This document shows, piece by piece, positions 46,216 to 54,847 of a stretch of DNA of 59,743 nucleotides. Source of the DNA: Flavobacteriales bacterium (GTDB lineage: Bacteria; Bacteroidota; Bacteroidia; Flavobacteriales; TMED113); the NCBI GenBank assembly GCA_002714185.1, contig PAWM01000016.1, forward strand, positions 102,045-161,787, read 5' to 3'. The notes below the pieces were generated by a model. That model saw nothing but the letters and a program-made list of their open reading frames with translations, did no database searches and was not told the DNA's origin. The position numbers were made by a program, and so were the translations under genes. The first letter of the stretch is position 1. Every line of letters starts with the position of its first letter.

Positions 46216-48075
46216 ATGAACAAACTACCTCTTCTTATTTTTATTTCTGTCTTTACATTTATTGTTAAATCTCAATGTAATGATGGTGAATATGAATTAT
46301 TAATAGAAACTATAACCGAAGAATGGGCCGAAGAAATTAGCTGGGAAATACTTGATGGTGAAGGAAGCGTAATAATTAGCTTCCAAGAATTTGAAGATTA
46401 TCAAGAGTACTACGATGTAATTTGTTTATCCGAGGGTTGTTATGCAATAAATGCTGTTGATTCATATGGTGATGGATGGAATGGTGGAAGCCTAGAAATA
46501 ACATCAAATAAAAATGTAGATTTTGGTGATGGCTTAGAGTCATTATTTATTGAACCTCTAAGTGGATATGGTTTTTATACATTATTTTCTATTAACTCAT
46601 TAAATTGCGAATGGAATTTTATTGGTTGTATGGACCCAAATGCATCTAATTATGATGAGACAGCTCTTGTTGACAATGAATCTTGTACTTATAATGATTG
46701 TGCTGAAGGTGAATCTTTATTATTTATAGAAACTCAAACCGGTAATTGGGCTAGTGAAATGTTTTGGGACTTATATAATTATGAAAACTGGATGTCTTCA
46801 AATCCTACACCAATAGCAAGTTTTCAGGGCTCTAATGATGATATGAATATAAATACTCAAATATGCTTACCCTCGGGATGCTATATGTTCGTAGGTCTTG
46901 ATTCATTTGGAGACGGATGGAAAGGAGGATACATACAAACTACAATCAACAATCAACAATCTGAGCAATACGAAGTTAATGAATCATTGGGGTATTTTAC
47001 ATTTGAAATTGACGACCAATCATGTAACTGGGAATTTCCAGGGTGTACAGATTCTGAAGCATATAACTACAATGAATTTGCTACAATTGATGATGGATCT
47101 TGTATTTCTCCATTAACATTTAATTGGGATAAAATAGATAGAGAATATTTATTATATACCCCTTCTAATTTAGAAAAAAATGCACCATTAGTATTTGTGT
47201 TTCATGGATATACAGGTAGTGCAAATGATATTATGAATTATTGTTGTATGAATGAAGTTGCCGACGAAAATGGGTTTGCTGTATGCTATCCACAAGGTAC
47301 TCAGGATCAATATGGAAATAGCTTTTTTAATGTTGGTTATGACTTTCAAAATAATCCTGAAGTTAATGATTTAGGCTTTATTGTTGCTCTGGCCGAATAC
47401 TTACAAGAAACATATCAATTTAGCGATAACAACACATTTTCCACCGGTATGTCAAATGGTGGTGATTTTAGTTATCTTCTTGCTTGTCAAGCAAGTGAAA
47501 CATTTAGAGCAATAGCACCTGTCGCTGGCTTAATTATGGAAGAAATCTATAATAATTGTAACCCCGTGGAACCTGTACCAGTCTTTGAAACCCATGGAAC
47601 AAATGATAATATCTCACTTTATGAGGGAGACTTAAACAATAATGATGGATGGGGAGCATATTTAGATATACCAACTACAATTGATTACTGGGTTAGTCAA
47701 AATAATCTAACTGATGTTACTTTTTTAGAATTACCTGATAATGATCCAAATGATGGTAGTATAATAGAAAGCTATATTTACACCTCTGATTCATCTAATA
47801 ATGAAGTATGGTTATACAAAGTTATTGGAGGTGGACATGATTGGCCTGGATCTTGGGGGGGGAATATGGATGTTAATATTAGTGAAGAAATTTGGAGATT
47901 TTTTAGTCAAATGTCATTACCTAACAACACAAATATAACTGAAAATATACACTTACAATCTAAAAAGATTTTAATTAAAACAACTGATTTGCTGGGTAGA
48001 AAAAATAAGAAACAAGGTTTTCAATTAGAAGTTTATAACGATGGCTCTGTAGAAAAAAAATACATCTTAAAATAA
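46216..48075 (+). CDS. Secreted multidomain esterase with two N-terminal repeats and a T9SS-like tail
   Basis: 619 residues. Signal MNKLPLLIFISVFTFIVKSQ. Two repeats follow: each has a Cys-rich beta unit (VDSYGDGWNGGSLEI about 91-105; LDSFGDGWKGGYIQT about 230-244) and then the motif GCMDPNASNYDETA or GCTDSEAYNYNEFA. The C-terminal half is a hydrolase related to the genes at 45143 and 52229: FVFHGYTGSANDI, FSTGMSNGGDFSY (Ser413), GGGHDWPG (His541). Tail: IKTTDLLGR, then EVYNDGSVEKKYILK. The repeats may bind calcium or the substrate surface. Confidence 0.82.
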   Translation: MNKLPLLIFISVFTFIVKSQCNDGEYELLIETITEEWAEEISWEILDGEGSVIISFQEFEDYQEYYDVICLSEGCYAINAVDSYGDGWNGGSLEITSNKNVDFGDGLESLFIEPLSGYGFYTLFSINSLNCEWNFIGCMDPNASNYDETALVDNESCTYNDCAEGESLLFIETQTGNWASEMFWDLYNYENWMSSNPTPIASFQGSNDDMNINTQICLPSGCYMFVGLDSFGDGWKGGYIQTTINNQQSEQYEVNESLGYFTFEIDDQSCNWEFPGCTDSEAYNYNEFATIDDGSCISPLTFNWDKIDREYLLYTPSNLEKNAPLVFVFHGYTGSANDIMNYCCMNEVADENGFAVCYPQGTQDQYGNSFFNVGYDFQNNPEVNDLGFIVALAEYLQETYQFSDNNTFSTGMSNGGDFSYLLACQASETFRAIAPVAGLIMEEIYNNCNPVEPVPVFETHGTNDNISLYEGDLNNNDGWGAYLDIPTTIDYWVSQNNLTDVTFLELPDNDPNDGSIIESYIYTSDSSNNEVWLYKVIGGGHDWPGSWGGNMDVNISEEIWRFFSQMSLPNNTNITENIHLQSKKILIKTTDLLGRKNKKQGFQLEVYNDGSVEKKYILK

Positions 48076-48083
48076 GACAAGGC

Positions 48084-48539
48084 TTGTATAAAATTCGAAA
48101 ATATCATCTGGAAGATTTTGAAGCCTGTATGTTTATTTTTAAAACAAACACACCAACTTTTTTTGATTATTCTGAACAAAAATTATTTGAAAATTACTTA
48201 TTAATAAAAGATAAAGAATATTTTGTTGTATTAAATAATTCTAATAATATAGTTGGCTCAGGGGGGTACAGCTACGATAACACAACTAAAACAATTGATT
48301 TAACATGGGGGATGATTGATTTTAATTTCCATAATAAAGGCTTTGGAACTGCTTTATTAAATTATAGAATACTACAAATTGAACTCAATTTTCCAAAAAG
48401 AGATATTAGATTAAATACCACTCAAAAGACATTTAAGTTTTACGAGAAATTTGGCTTTAAAATCGAGAAATTTACTAAAGACTATTATACTGAAGGACTG
48501 GATAGATATGACATGCTAAGAAAAATAGCAATTAAATAA
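48084..48539 (+). CDS. GNAT family acetyltransferase
   Basis: 151 residues from TTG 48084. The acetyl-CoA region is LTWGMIDFNFHNKGFGTALLN (motif A region around HNKGFGTALL), followed by RLNTTQKTFKFYEKFGFKIE. Acceptor unknown. It starts 8 bp after the esterase gene and may be in its transcript. No signal peptide, so it acts in the cytosol, unlike its neighbours. Confidence 0.8.
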   Translation: MYKIRKYHLEDFEACMFIFKTNTPTFFDYSEQKLFENYLLIKDKEYFVVLNNSNNIVGSGGYSYDNTTKTIDLTWGMIDFNFHNKGFGTALLNYRILQIELNFPKRDIRLNTTQKTFKFYEKFGFKIEKFTKDYYTEGLDRYDMLRKIAIK

Positions 48540-48591
48540 TTATTTTTAAATTGCATTTTCTATTGTAAATCATAATGCAAAAAAATCAAAG

Positions 48592-49938
48592 ATGACTTTC
48601 AACTATATATACCCGTTTTATTTAAAAAAAATAACATACCTAATTTTACTTTTTTTTATTTACATTTATTCGTTTTCACAAATTATTTCTTATGAGTTGA
48701 TAGAAAGTTGGACACTCGAAGATGTACAGGACATATATGACAGTAATAGTTTTCCGGAAAATACTGGACAAATTAATTTTGAAGTTGATGGATATAAAAT
48801 CCTATATTTAACTCCTAATCACAATGGCAATTTAGTTCTATGTTCTGGTGCTATATACTTGCCTAAGGCAACAACATGTCCTACTCCTGTGTTAAGCTGG
48901 CAGCATGGAACAGCAGTTAAAGACTCAGCTGCTCCATCAAATATGAAAAGTAATAATAAAAGAATAGGTGTTATAGGTGCATCACACGGCTATATTGTTA
49001 CAATGAGTGATTTTATTGGGCTAGGTGAAGGCATTGGATTTCATAATTATGTGCATGCTGACACAGAAGCTTCATCAATTATTGACTTAATCATATTTGG
49101 TAAAGACTTTGCCTATGATAAAGGTGTTATGCCAAGTGAACAATTATTTTTAATGGGTTATTCGCAAGGTGGGCATGCAACTATGGCAGCAGTTAAAGAA
49201 ATTCAAGAAAATGATAGCTTGAATATACAAGTTACGGGTTCTGTGCCTATGGCTGGGCCGTATAGTATGTCCGAGGCTCAAACTGATATGTTAAATAATG
49301 CTATAGAGTATCCGAATCCAGGATATTTACCATATGTACTCTTTGGATATCATAATATTTATAATTTATTTTCTAATATTAATGATGTGCTAATCGAGCC
49401 ATATAGTCAGTATTTATTTAGTATGTATTCTGGTGAATATAATATGACTGAAATTAACGAAACTCTTCCTGTTAACCCAATCGATATATTTCAGCCCCAA
49501 TATTATGAAGATTTTTTAACTACCGAAAATCACCCTTTTAAATTAGCTCTCATAGATAACGATGTATATAATTTCATCCCAGAATCACCCATGAGACTTA
49601 TTCACTGTAATGGTGATGATAATGTTACATATGAAAACTCAATTATTGCATTTAATTATTTTATAAATGGTGGATCAACTGATGTAGAGTTGTGGGATGG
49701 TGGAAATTTTGACCATTCAACTTGTGCATTTTTTGCCATAATTGGAGCCAAAATATGGATTGATTCATTATCTGAAATTTGTGAACCATATATTAGTGAT
49801 ATCTCTAATCTTCATAAGCCAAGTAAGCAATTAATTTATACATCTGATATTTTAGGAAGAAAAACTAATGAGTTCGCTCACCTAAAAATTAATATATATA
49901 ATGACGGTTCAGTTGAAAAAGAATATATTTTAGACTAA
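48592..49938 (+). CDS. Secreted alpha/beta hydrolase (lipase/esterase type) with a T9SS-like tail
   Basis: 448 residues. Signal ends at YIYSFSQ. Lipase-like core: CPTPVLSWQHGTAVKDSAAP, GYIVTMSDFIGLGEG, and LFLMGYSQGGHATMAA with nucleophile Ser191; later LIHCNGDDNVTYENS with a probable Asp and FDHSTCAFF with a probable His. It resembles secretory lipases of the LIP family. Not close to the PHB-like esterases. Tail: TSDILGRKTNE, then NIYNDGSVEKEYILD. Confidence 0.78.
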   Translation: MTFNYIYPFYLKKITYLILLFFIYIYSFSQIISYELIESWTLEDVQDIYDSNSFPENTGQINFEVDGYKILYLTPNHNGNLVLCSGAIYLPKATTCPTPVLSWQHGTAVKDSAAPSNMKSNNKRIGVIGASHGYIVTMSDFIGLGEGIGFHNYVHADTEASSIIDLIIFGKDFAYDKGVMPSEQLFLMGYSQGGHATMAAVKEIQENDSLNIQVTGSVPMAGPYSMSEAQTDMLNNAIEYPNPGYLPYVLFGYHNIYNLFSNINDVLIEPYSQYLFSMYSGEYNMTEINETLPVNPIDIFQPQYYEDFLTTENHPFKLALIDNDVYNFIPESPMRLIHCNGDDNVTYENSIIAFNYFINGGSTDVELWDGGNFDHSTCAFFAIIGAKIWIDSLSEICEPYISDISNLHKPSKQLIYTSDILGRKTNEFAHLKINIYNDGSVEKEYILD

Positions 49939-49981
49939 ACTACATTTACAATTTGAAAAAATTATTTTTAAAACGATTGTT

Positions 49982-51049
49982 ATGAAAAAATTATTTTTTA
50001 TTCTAATTATCCCTTTTTTTAGCTTTGGACAAAATACTCTTAACAATAAATTATTGTTAGACTCTATTAAACCCGTAATTGATTTAGGGATAGGATTGCC
50101 CTGGATTATGAATATTAATGCTGGGATAAAAGTAGATAATCATGAAATCCTTTTAAGTGCAAAAACGTGTTTTATTTATAATTCTACAGGTTTATTATAT
50201 AGTTATTATGTCACAAAAAAAACCTCTATAGGTCTTGATTTAAGTATAATTAATAGTACTGATTTAACTAATTCTTCTAAAGAAAAAATCTTTACTTTCT
50301 CCCCAAGCATTACCTATAATGGAAAATCTTTTAAAAAACTGAAAAATATTTTTCATACAACTGAATTAACATTAGGTTTTCAATTATCAAAAAAATCTAA
50401 TTTTGGCTTCAAATTTAATAATGGAAATTTCAATTTTATGCCCTATGTTAATTTGAGTATTCCTATTAATTTAAAACGAGCGGAAAAAACTTCGCCTAAA
50501 TTTAAAAATAATGACACTAAAGATCTTCGAAAACTTGAGTCAATAAAAAGTAAGAGTACTTATTTATCCGATTTTGAAAAATCTATTGAATCTGATAATT
50601 ATTTGATGAAAGAATACTCACAATTTAAAAAGGATGGTATAGAAAATGATTTTGCAATTTCTAATAACCAAATGGAAAATATTATAAAAAAAACGAAAAA
50701 CTACTTAGGAACACCTTACTTATATGGTGGCGAAACCAAATCTGGAATAGATTGTTCTGGTTTATTCTATGTTGTTTTTGACAGTGAAAATATTAATTTT
50801 CCTAGAATAGCTCAAGAAGTAGCTAGACTTGGATATGTCATTTATGACCAATCTAATCTTATTAGGGGAGATTTTGTTTTTTTTACTAACACAACTGCTG
50901 CTAATAAACTAATAACTCATATGGGTCTTTACTTGGGTGAAGGAAATTTTATTCACAGCTCCTCTAGTAAGGGAGTAATGATAAGTAAAATTAATGATCC
51001 CTATTACTGGAATGAAAAATTTTTATTTGGTAAAAGAATACTGAAATAA
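49982..51049 (+). CDS. NlpC/P60 peptidase with an N-terminal beta-strand domain
   Basis: 355 residues. Signal MKKLFFILIIPFFSFGQ. Residues about 25-165 form an exported beta-strand-rich region (VIDLGIGLPWIMNINAGIKV). Residues about 235-355 are NlpC/P60: LGTPYLYGGETKSGIDCSGL with Cys258, THMGLYLGEGNFIHSS with His313. Family members cut peptidoglycan stem peptides; the added N-terminal region is unusual and may anchor the enzyme in the outer membrane. No T9SS-like tail. Confidence 0.8.
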   Translation: MKKLFFILIIPFFSFGQNTLNNKLLLDSIKPVIDLGIGLPWIMNINAGIKVDNHEILLSAKTCFIYNSTGLLYSYYVTKKTSIGLDLSIINSTDLTNSSKEKIFTFSPSITYNGKSFKKLKNIFHTTELTLGFQLSKKSNFGFKFNNGNFNFMPYVNLSIPINLKRAEKTSPKFKNNDTKDLRKLESIKSKSTYLSDFEKSIESDNYLMKEYSQFKKDGIENDFAISNNQMENIIKKTKNYLGTPYLYGGETKSGIDCSGLFYVVFDSENINFPRIAQEVARLGYVIYDQSNLIRGDFVFFTNTTAANKLITHMGLYLGEGNFIHSSSSKGVMISKINDPYYWNEKFLFGKRILK

Positions 51050-51097
51050 TTACAATTCAGTTGAATAAAAAGAGATAATTATCTTACACAATAAAAG

Positions 51098-51138
51098 CCT
51101 CCTCCTTCATAGATGCTTTATCGTTGAAACTTTGAAAC
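51098..51138. other. Diverged copy of the tRNA-Asn 3' flank/terminator sequence
   Basis: The stretch from AATAAAAGCCTCC to AGATGCTTTATCGTTG resembles the exact 51-bp repeat at 58901 and 59628 (AATAAAAGCACCC to AGATGCTTTATCTGTTG). The hairpin ends AAAGC/GCTTT remain, but inner pairing is poor. It lies in the 130-bp gap between the NlpC/P60 gene and the next gene. Confidence 0.5.
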
Positions 51139-51179
51139 ACTAAAAGACTTATATTTAAATAATATAAAAGATAGACTTT

Positions 51180-51872
51180 ATGAGGTGCTTATTTTTTGTG
51201 ATTACAATTTTAATAACACAGCTAATCTCCGCTCAATCAGAGCAAGGGGCAGTTGTATTTGAAGGAAATACTAATGTGAGCATCGGTAGCTTACAGTTAA
51301 CTGAATTAAAAAATACTTTTACTTACCAATCTGAATTACCAAATAATAGCTTTAAAAGCACATCATTATCTTTAAATGCTGGTTATTTTATCATTAATAA
51401 CTTATCTATTAACTTAAGTCTTAAATTCAATTATGATATAATTAATTACAATAATAATATTTATAGTGACGGTGAATATTCTTATTTAAGCTACGGAGTA
51501 TTCAGTAGATATTATATTAATAATCTGTGGTTGTGGGTCCAAGCCGGATATCAAATAGGTCGAATATCCGACTATAGCTTGTTAGATAACTTAAATTATT
51601 CTTGGTCTTCTAATTATATCGCACCTCTTGCTATAGAACATAGTGGAATTGAAAACATTCCAATTAACACTTTTTTACTAGATTTTGGATTTAGTTTTTT
51701 TATCAATCCTAATATTTCTATAGACCCCACTATTGGTACTACAAGAACCACATATACAATAAAAAATATTGCCTACATTAATCAATATGAAGAAAATACT
51801 GATAAGCTTGATTTAGTTCTTGCAAGTTTTCAGTTTAAATTATCTATTGGAATTATTTTTCACTTACATTAA
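51180..51872 (+). CDS. Outer-membrane beta-barrel protein
   Basis: 230 residues. Signal (LFFVITILITQLISAQ) followed by alternating strands: FKSTSLSLNAGYFIINNL, NLSINLSLKFNYDI, SYGVFSRYYINN, LWVQAGYQIGRISDY, FLLDFGFSFFINPNISI, ending in FQFKLSIGIIFHLH with an aromatic near the end. This is the OmpW/porin-like small barrel pattern of Bacteroidota (outer membrane beta-barrel protein). Function unknown. Preceded by a TATATTTA box at 51149 region with a short leader. Confidence 0.7.
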   Translation: MRCLFFVITILITQLISAQSEQGAVVFEGNTNVSIGSLQLTELKNTFTYQSELPNNSFKSTSLSLNAGYFIINNLSINLSLKFNYDIINYNNNIYSDGEYSYLSYGVFSRYYINNLWLWVQAGYQIGRISDYSLLDNLNYSWSSNYIAPLAIEHSGIENIPINTFLLDFGFSFFINPNISIDPTIGTTRTTYTIKNIAYINQYEENTDKLDLVLASFQFKLSIGIIFHLH

Positions 51873-51886
51873 AAAATTGAAACGCT

Positions 51887-51894
51887 TATATTTG
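51887..51894 (+). promoter_or_regulatory. -7 box TATATTTG, three bases before the ATG at 51898
   Basis: Exact TAnnTTTG placed three bases before ATG, one base closer than the usual spacing in this window. Lies in the 3' end gap after the beta-barrel gene. Confidence 0.5.
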
Positions 51895-51897
51895 ACT

Positions 51898-52143
51898 ATG
51901 GAAATAAACTACTCCTCAAATGATAATTTGATTTTAGTAGCATTAATAATTACATATATTATCATTTCTATAATATTTGTCACTTCTATTTATAAAGCAG
52001 GCAGTTTACTAGATTCTTTTAAAAAAGAGGACGATTATGAAAAAACTATTCGAAGAGCCGGTAGATGGTTAAAAATTGCTGCCCTTTTTTGGTCTATTTA
52101 TATTTTATTTATAATCTATGCTCTTTCTTGTAATTTTATCTAA
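51898..52143 (+). CDS. Small two-helix membrane protein
   Basis: 81 residues from ATG 51898. Two membrane helices (about 10-32 and 58-80) flank a charged stretch, DSFKKEDDYEKTIRRAGRWL. A longer frame opens at 51820 inside the barrel gene, but the -7 box three bases before 51898 supports the shorter start. Shape resembles DUF5362-like proteins; not named. Confidence 0.6.
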   Translation: MEINYSSNDNLILVALIITYIIISIIFVTSIYKAGSLLDSFKKEDDYEKTIRRAGRWLKIAALFWSIYILFIIYALSCNFI

Positions 52144-52216
52144 TTCGGGTCTATTAAAAATCACCTAGCTTAATTGAGTATTAGACTAATATTTTCCTTG
52201 AAGGACAGTAAATTCG

Positions 52217-52224
52217 TATATTTA
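52217..52224 (+). promoter_or_regulatory. -7 box TATATTTA, four bases before the ATG at 52229
   Basis: Part of a degenerate copy of the repeated promoter block (AATCACCTAG at about 52159 through CTAATATTTTCC). Confidence 0.5.
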
Positions 52225-52228
52225 AATT

Positions 52229-53260
52229 ATGAATAAATTATTACTTCTTTTTATTATTCCTTTTTTGAATTTTGGGCAAGAATTAAGTACTGAAAATATT
52301 TTTTATGATGGTCATAACAGAGAGTATATAATTTATATCCCCCAAACTTATTCATCTTTGAACCCAGAACCAATTCTGTTTGCTTTTCATGGAGGGTCTG
52401 GATATGCAGATGACTTTATGAATTATGAAGCAGACTTTAGGTCAATTGCTGATACTGCGGGATTTATCTTAGTTTATCCTCAAGCACTTGAAGATCCAAA
52501 TGACGGAAATTCTACTAATTGGCTTCATAAAGAACCAACAGACCATAAAGATATATTTTTTATTGAAGCACTTATTGATACTATTGCATCTAGCTATAAT
52601 GTAGATATTAATAGAATATATGCATGTGGCTATTCTCTAGGTGGGATGTTTTCCTATGAACTAGCATGTCAATTAAATAATAAAATCACCTCAATAGCAT
52701 CAGTTGCTGGAGCAGCATTTTTAGGAGCATTTAGCTGGTGTGAGTTAACTCATCCAACGTCGGTTTTAAGTATAGCCGGCACCGATGATGGAATTCATCC
52801 TTATAATGATTTAAATGGATGGTATCTCTCGGTTGCAGAAATAAATAATTATTGGGCAACTTCCAACAATACAGAACTCATACCTATAGCTGAACAATTA
52901 CCTAATTTAAATACTAGCGATGGTAGTACTGTAGAGCGTTATTCGTGGATGAATGGTGATGGGTGTGCTTCTGTTGAAGAGTTAAAAATTATTAATGGTG
53001 GACATGATTGGCCCTCACCACTAACCTCATGGGGAAATCAAGATATTAATGCAAATGTGGAGGTTTGGAACTTTGTATCTAAATTTGATATGGATGGCCT
53101 AATTGATTGTAATACAACAAATTATTTAGAACTTAATCATATAAACTCAAAAAAATTAATCACTACTATAGATATTCTAGGAAGAGAAACCTCTCACAAA
53201 GGTTTCCAATTACATATCTATGATGATGGAGATGTTGAGAAAAAACATCTTGTAAAATAA
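52229..53260 (+). CDS. Secreted PHB-depolymerase-like esterase with a T9SS-like tail, paralogue of 45143
   Basis: 343 residues. Signal MNKLLLLFIIPFLNFGQ. Same layout as the gene at 45143: FAFHGGSGYADDF, NWLHKEPTDHKDIFFIEALI, YACGYSLGGMFSYE with Ser136, AGTDDGIHPYND with the acid, and NGGHDWPSP with His259. Tail: TTIDILGRET, then GFQLHIYDDGDVEKKHLVK. The two proteins match along the whole length, so one arose by duplication. 7 bp before the next secreted-protein gene. Confidence 0.83.
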   Translation: MNKLLLLFIIPFLNFGQELSTENIFYDGHNREYIIYIPQTYSSLNPEPILFAFHGGSGYADDFMNYEADFRSIADTAGFILVYPQALEDPNDGNSTNWLHKEPTDHKDIFFIEALIDTIASSYNVDINRIYACGYSLGGMFSYELACQLNNKITSIASVAGAAFLGAFSWCELTHPTSVLSIAGTDDGIHPYNDLNGWYLSVAEINNYWATSNNTELIPIAEQLPNLNTSDGSTVERYSWMNGDGCASVEELKIINGGHDWPSPLTSWGNQDINANVEVWNFVSKFDMDGLIDCNTTNYLELNHINSKKLITTIDILGRETSHKGFQLHIYDDGDVEKKHLVK

Positions 53261-53267
53261 TTACACT

Positions 53268-53873
53268 ATGAAAAAAATACTAATAATGCTTATTATTCCT
53301 TTTTTGTCTTTTGGTCAGTGCATTGATGGAGATGTTGATAATGATGGCATTTGTGATGAAATTGATGACTGTATTGGGACTTGGATGCCTGATATTGTAA
53401 CTGGTAATTGTTCTCAATTCACATCTCAAGGTGCAGATGCTTGTAATTCATATCCTGGATGTGAGTGGACTTATTCTTGGGGGGGGTGGGTCACAGGTGG
53501 CTCAAGTGATTGTGTAGGCAGTTATGAAATTGATAATGGATCTTGTAATGAGTTGGTATTAAATATCCCGGGATGTATCAATGCCGATGCATGTAATTAT
53601 GACCCAAATGCAACAGAAGATGATGAATCTTGTGAATATCCTGGTGATGAATGTGAAGAATTTGATCAACAGTTACAACAATTAGTTTATGGTTATTTAG
53701 AAGAAAATTGTGAATGTGCATTACCTCTTTCAATAGAGTTGTTTCTAACAAATAAAGAAATCATAAAAACTGTTAATGTTCTGGGACAAAAATCACAGAT
53801 TAATTCAAATGAAAAGATTTTAATACATCTTTATGATGATGGTTCTATAGAGAAAAAATATCTTATAAAATAA
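53268..53873 (+). CDS. Secreted calcium-binding-repeat protein with a T9SS-like tail
   Basis: 201 residues. Signal MKKILIMLIIPFLSFGQ. The body starts with DGDVDNDGICDEIDDCIG, a thrombospondin type 3-like calcium repeat, followed by a Cys-rich region with a Trp-rich core (CEWTYSWGGWVTGG) and one copy of PGCINADACNYDPNATEDD. Tail: KTVNVLGQ, then HLYDDGSIEKKYLIK. Probably a surface structural or adhesion protein rather than an enzyme. Confidence 0.75.
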   Translation: MKKILIMLIIPFLSFGQCIDGDVDNDGICDEIDDCIGTWMPDIVTGNCSQFTSQGADACNSYPGCEWTYSWGGWVTGGSSDCVGSYEIDNGSCNELVLNIPGCINADACNYDPNATEDDESCEYPGDECEEFDQQLQQLVYGYLEENCECALPLSIELFLTNKEIIKTVNVLGQKSQINSNEKILIHLYDDGSIEKKYLIK

Positions 53874-53945
53874 AAACACCTATTTTAATGGATGTCTCTT
53901 TCAATGCTAAAACCAGTAAATTTAAGTGACCTTAAAAACTAAACT

Positions 53946-54404
53946 GTGCAAAAACTATTCTTCATACTTATTATATTATTTCTTTTTCCAATTCCTGTTT
54001 TAAGTCAAGGTGAACAACAACCTAATAATTACATCTCAATTGGGCTACTAGATTCTAAAACAGGGTTTAGTGCTATTGGATATACCAGGTCTATTCTGCA
54101 AAATAAAAACAATGAACTTTTTATAGGTTTTGGAACTATGCTTGCACTAAATACTGTTGTCGCAGGATATAAGAAATACTTGTTCAGATCCTTCATAAAT
54201 GGATATTCTGTTATATCTATTCAAAATGTCTTTGGCATAGGTGGTGACTCAGATGCCACCTGCTTCTCAATTGGATTTGAAAAAAAAATATGGAAAATAC
54301 TCTTTATAAATATGGGGGGTAATATTCATATTTTTAAAAACAGGGATTTTCTTGACGGTGATTTTCTAGCATTTCCTTTTTTAAATCTAAATATTCGATT
54401 CTAG
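53946..54404 (+). CDS. Exported protein, possibly outer-membrane
   Basis: 152 residues from GTG 53946. Signal MQKLFFILIILFLFPIPVLSQ. The mature part is strand-rich (YISIGLLDSKTGFSAIGY, NELFIGFGTMLALNT, CFSIGFEKKIWKILFINMGG) and ends in FLNLNIRF, compatible with a short barrel or an inward-facing lipid-binding fold. No family recognised. No tail of its own, but a tail fragment lies 19 bp downstream. Confidence 0.6.
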   Translation: MQKLFFILIILFLFPIPVLSQGEQQPNNYISIGLLDSKTGFSAIGYTRSILQNKNNELFIGFGTMLALNTVVAGYKKYLFRSFINGYSVISIQNVFGIGGDSDATCFSIGFEKKIWKILFINMGGNIHIFKNRDFLDGDFLAFPFLNLNIRF

Positions 54405-54422
54405 CTTATTAAGCTGTAAAGT

Positions 54423-54467
54423 ATCAATGATGATGGTTCTGCAGAGAAAAAATATCTTGTAAAATAA
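54423..54467 (+). pseudogene. Orphan T9SS-like tail fragment
   Basis: Fifteen codons reading INDDGSAEKKYLVK and then TAA, closely matching at DNA level the tail ends of the genes at 52229, 53268 and 56302. A TAA (54417-54419) lies in frame just upstream and no gene is attached. The 3' flank (AAAATAAAAGCACCTATTTTA) matches that of the 53268 gene. Remnant of a lost secreted-protein gene. Confidence 0.85.
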
Positions 54468-54549
54468 AAGCACCTATTTTAAATTGAGCATTAGATTAGA
54501 ACTTCCTTTTACATACTAAAACACTTATATTTATATAAATTTAATCACT

Positions 54550-54780
54550 ATGAAAATAATTATTGTTTTAATCTTTATAGGTCTTTTTTTTATTATTTCT
54601 GTTTATTCTATGAGAGCAAATAAAAAAAGAAAAAAATTGTTAGAATCACTAAAAGATGACAATGACAGAAGACTATATATTATTCTAGAATATGTGAAAA
54701 CTAATAATACCATACTATTAATATGGTTATTTCTAATGTTATTAGGTATAGTAGGATATAGTTTGTTATTATTAAGTTAG
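54550..54780 (+). CDS. Small two-helix membrane protein
   Basis: 76 residues: a membrane helix at about 2-20 (IIIVLIFIGLFFIISVYSM), a basic/charged loop (RANKKRKKLLESLKDDNDRR), then a second helix at about 52-73. No family recognised. A TATATTTA box lies about 15-20 bases before the ATG. Confidence 0.55.
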   Translation: MKIIIVLIFIGLFFIISVYSMRANKKRKKLLESLKDDNDRRLYIILEYVKTNNTILLIWLFLMLLGIVGYSLLLLS

Positions 54781-54819
54781 GGTGTTAAACTAACACTTCC
54801 CTTTCAATACTAAATCCAG

Positions 54820-54827
54820 TATATTTG
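54820..54827 (+). promoter_or_regulatory. -7 box TATATTTG before a three-codon ORF
   Basis: Full match to the repeated promoter block (CTTTCAATACTAAAT, then CCAGTATATTTG). Four bases later comes ATG (54832). Confidence 0.6.
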
Positions 54828-54831
54828 AAGT

Positions 54832-54843
54832 ATGAAAAAGTGA
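54832..54843 (+). other. Leaderless mini-ORF Met-Lys-Lys-stop
   Basis: ATG AAA AAG TGA at the standard four-base distance from the -7 box. MKK is how the signal peptides of the secreted proteins begin, so this looks like a cut-off cassette head. The real gene starts at ATG 54848, four bases after the TGA, and could be translated by re-initiation or from a leader. Confidence 0.6.
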
Positions 54844-54847
54844 TATT

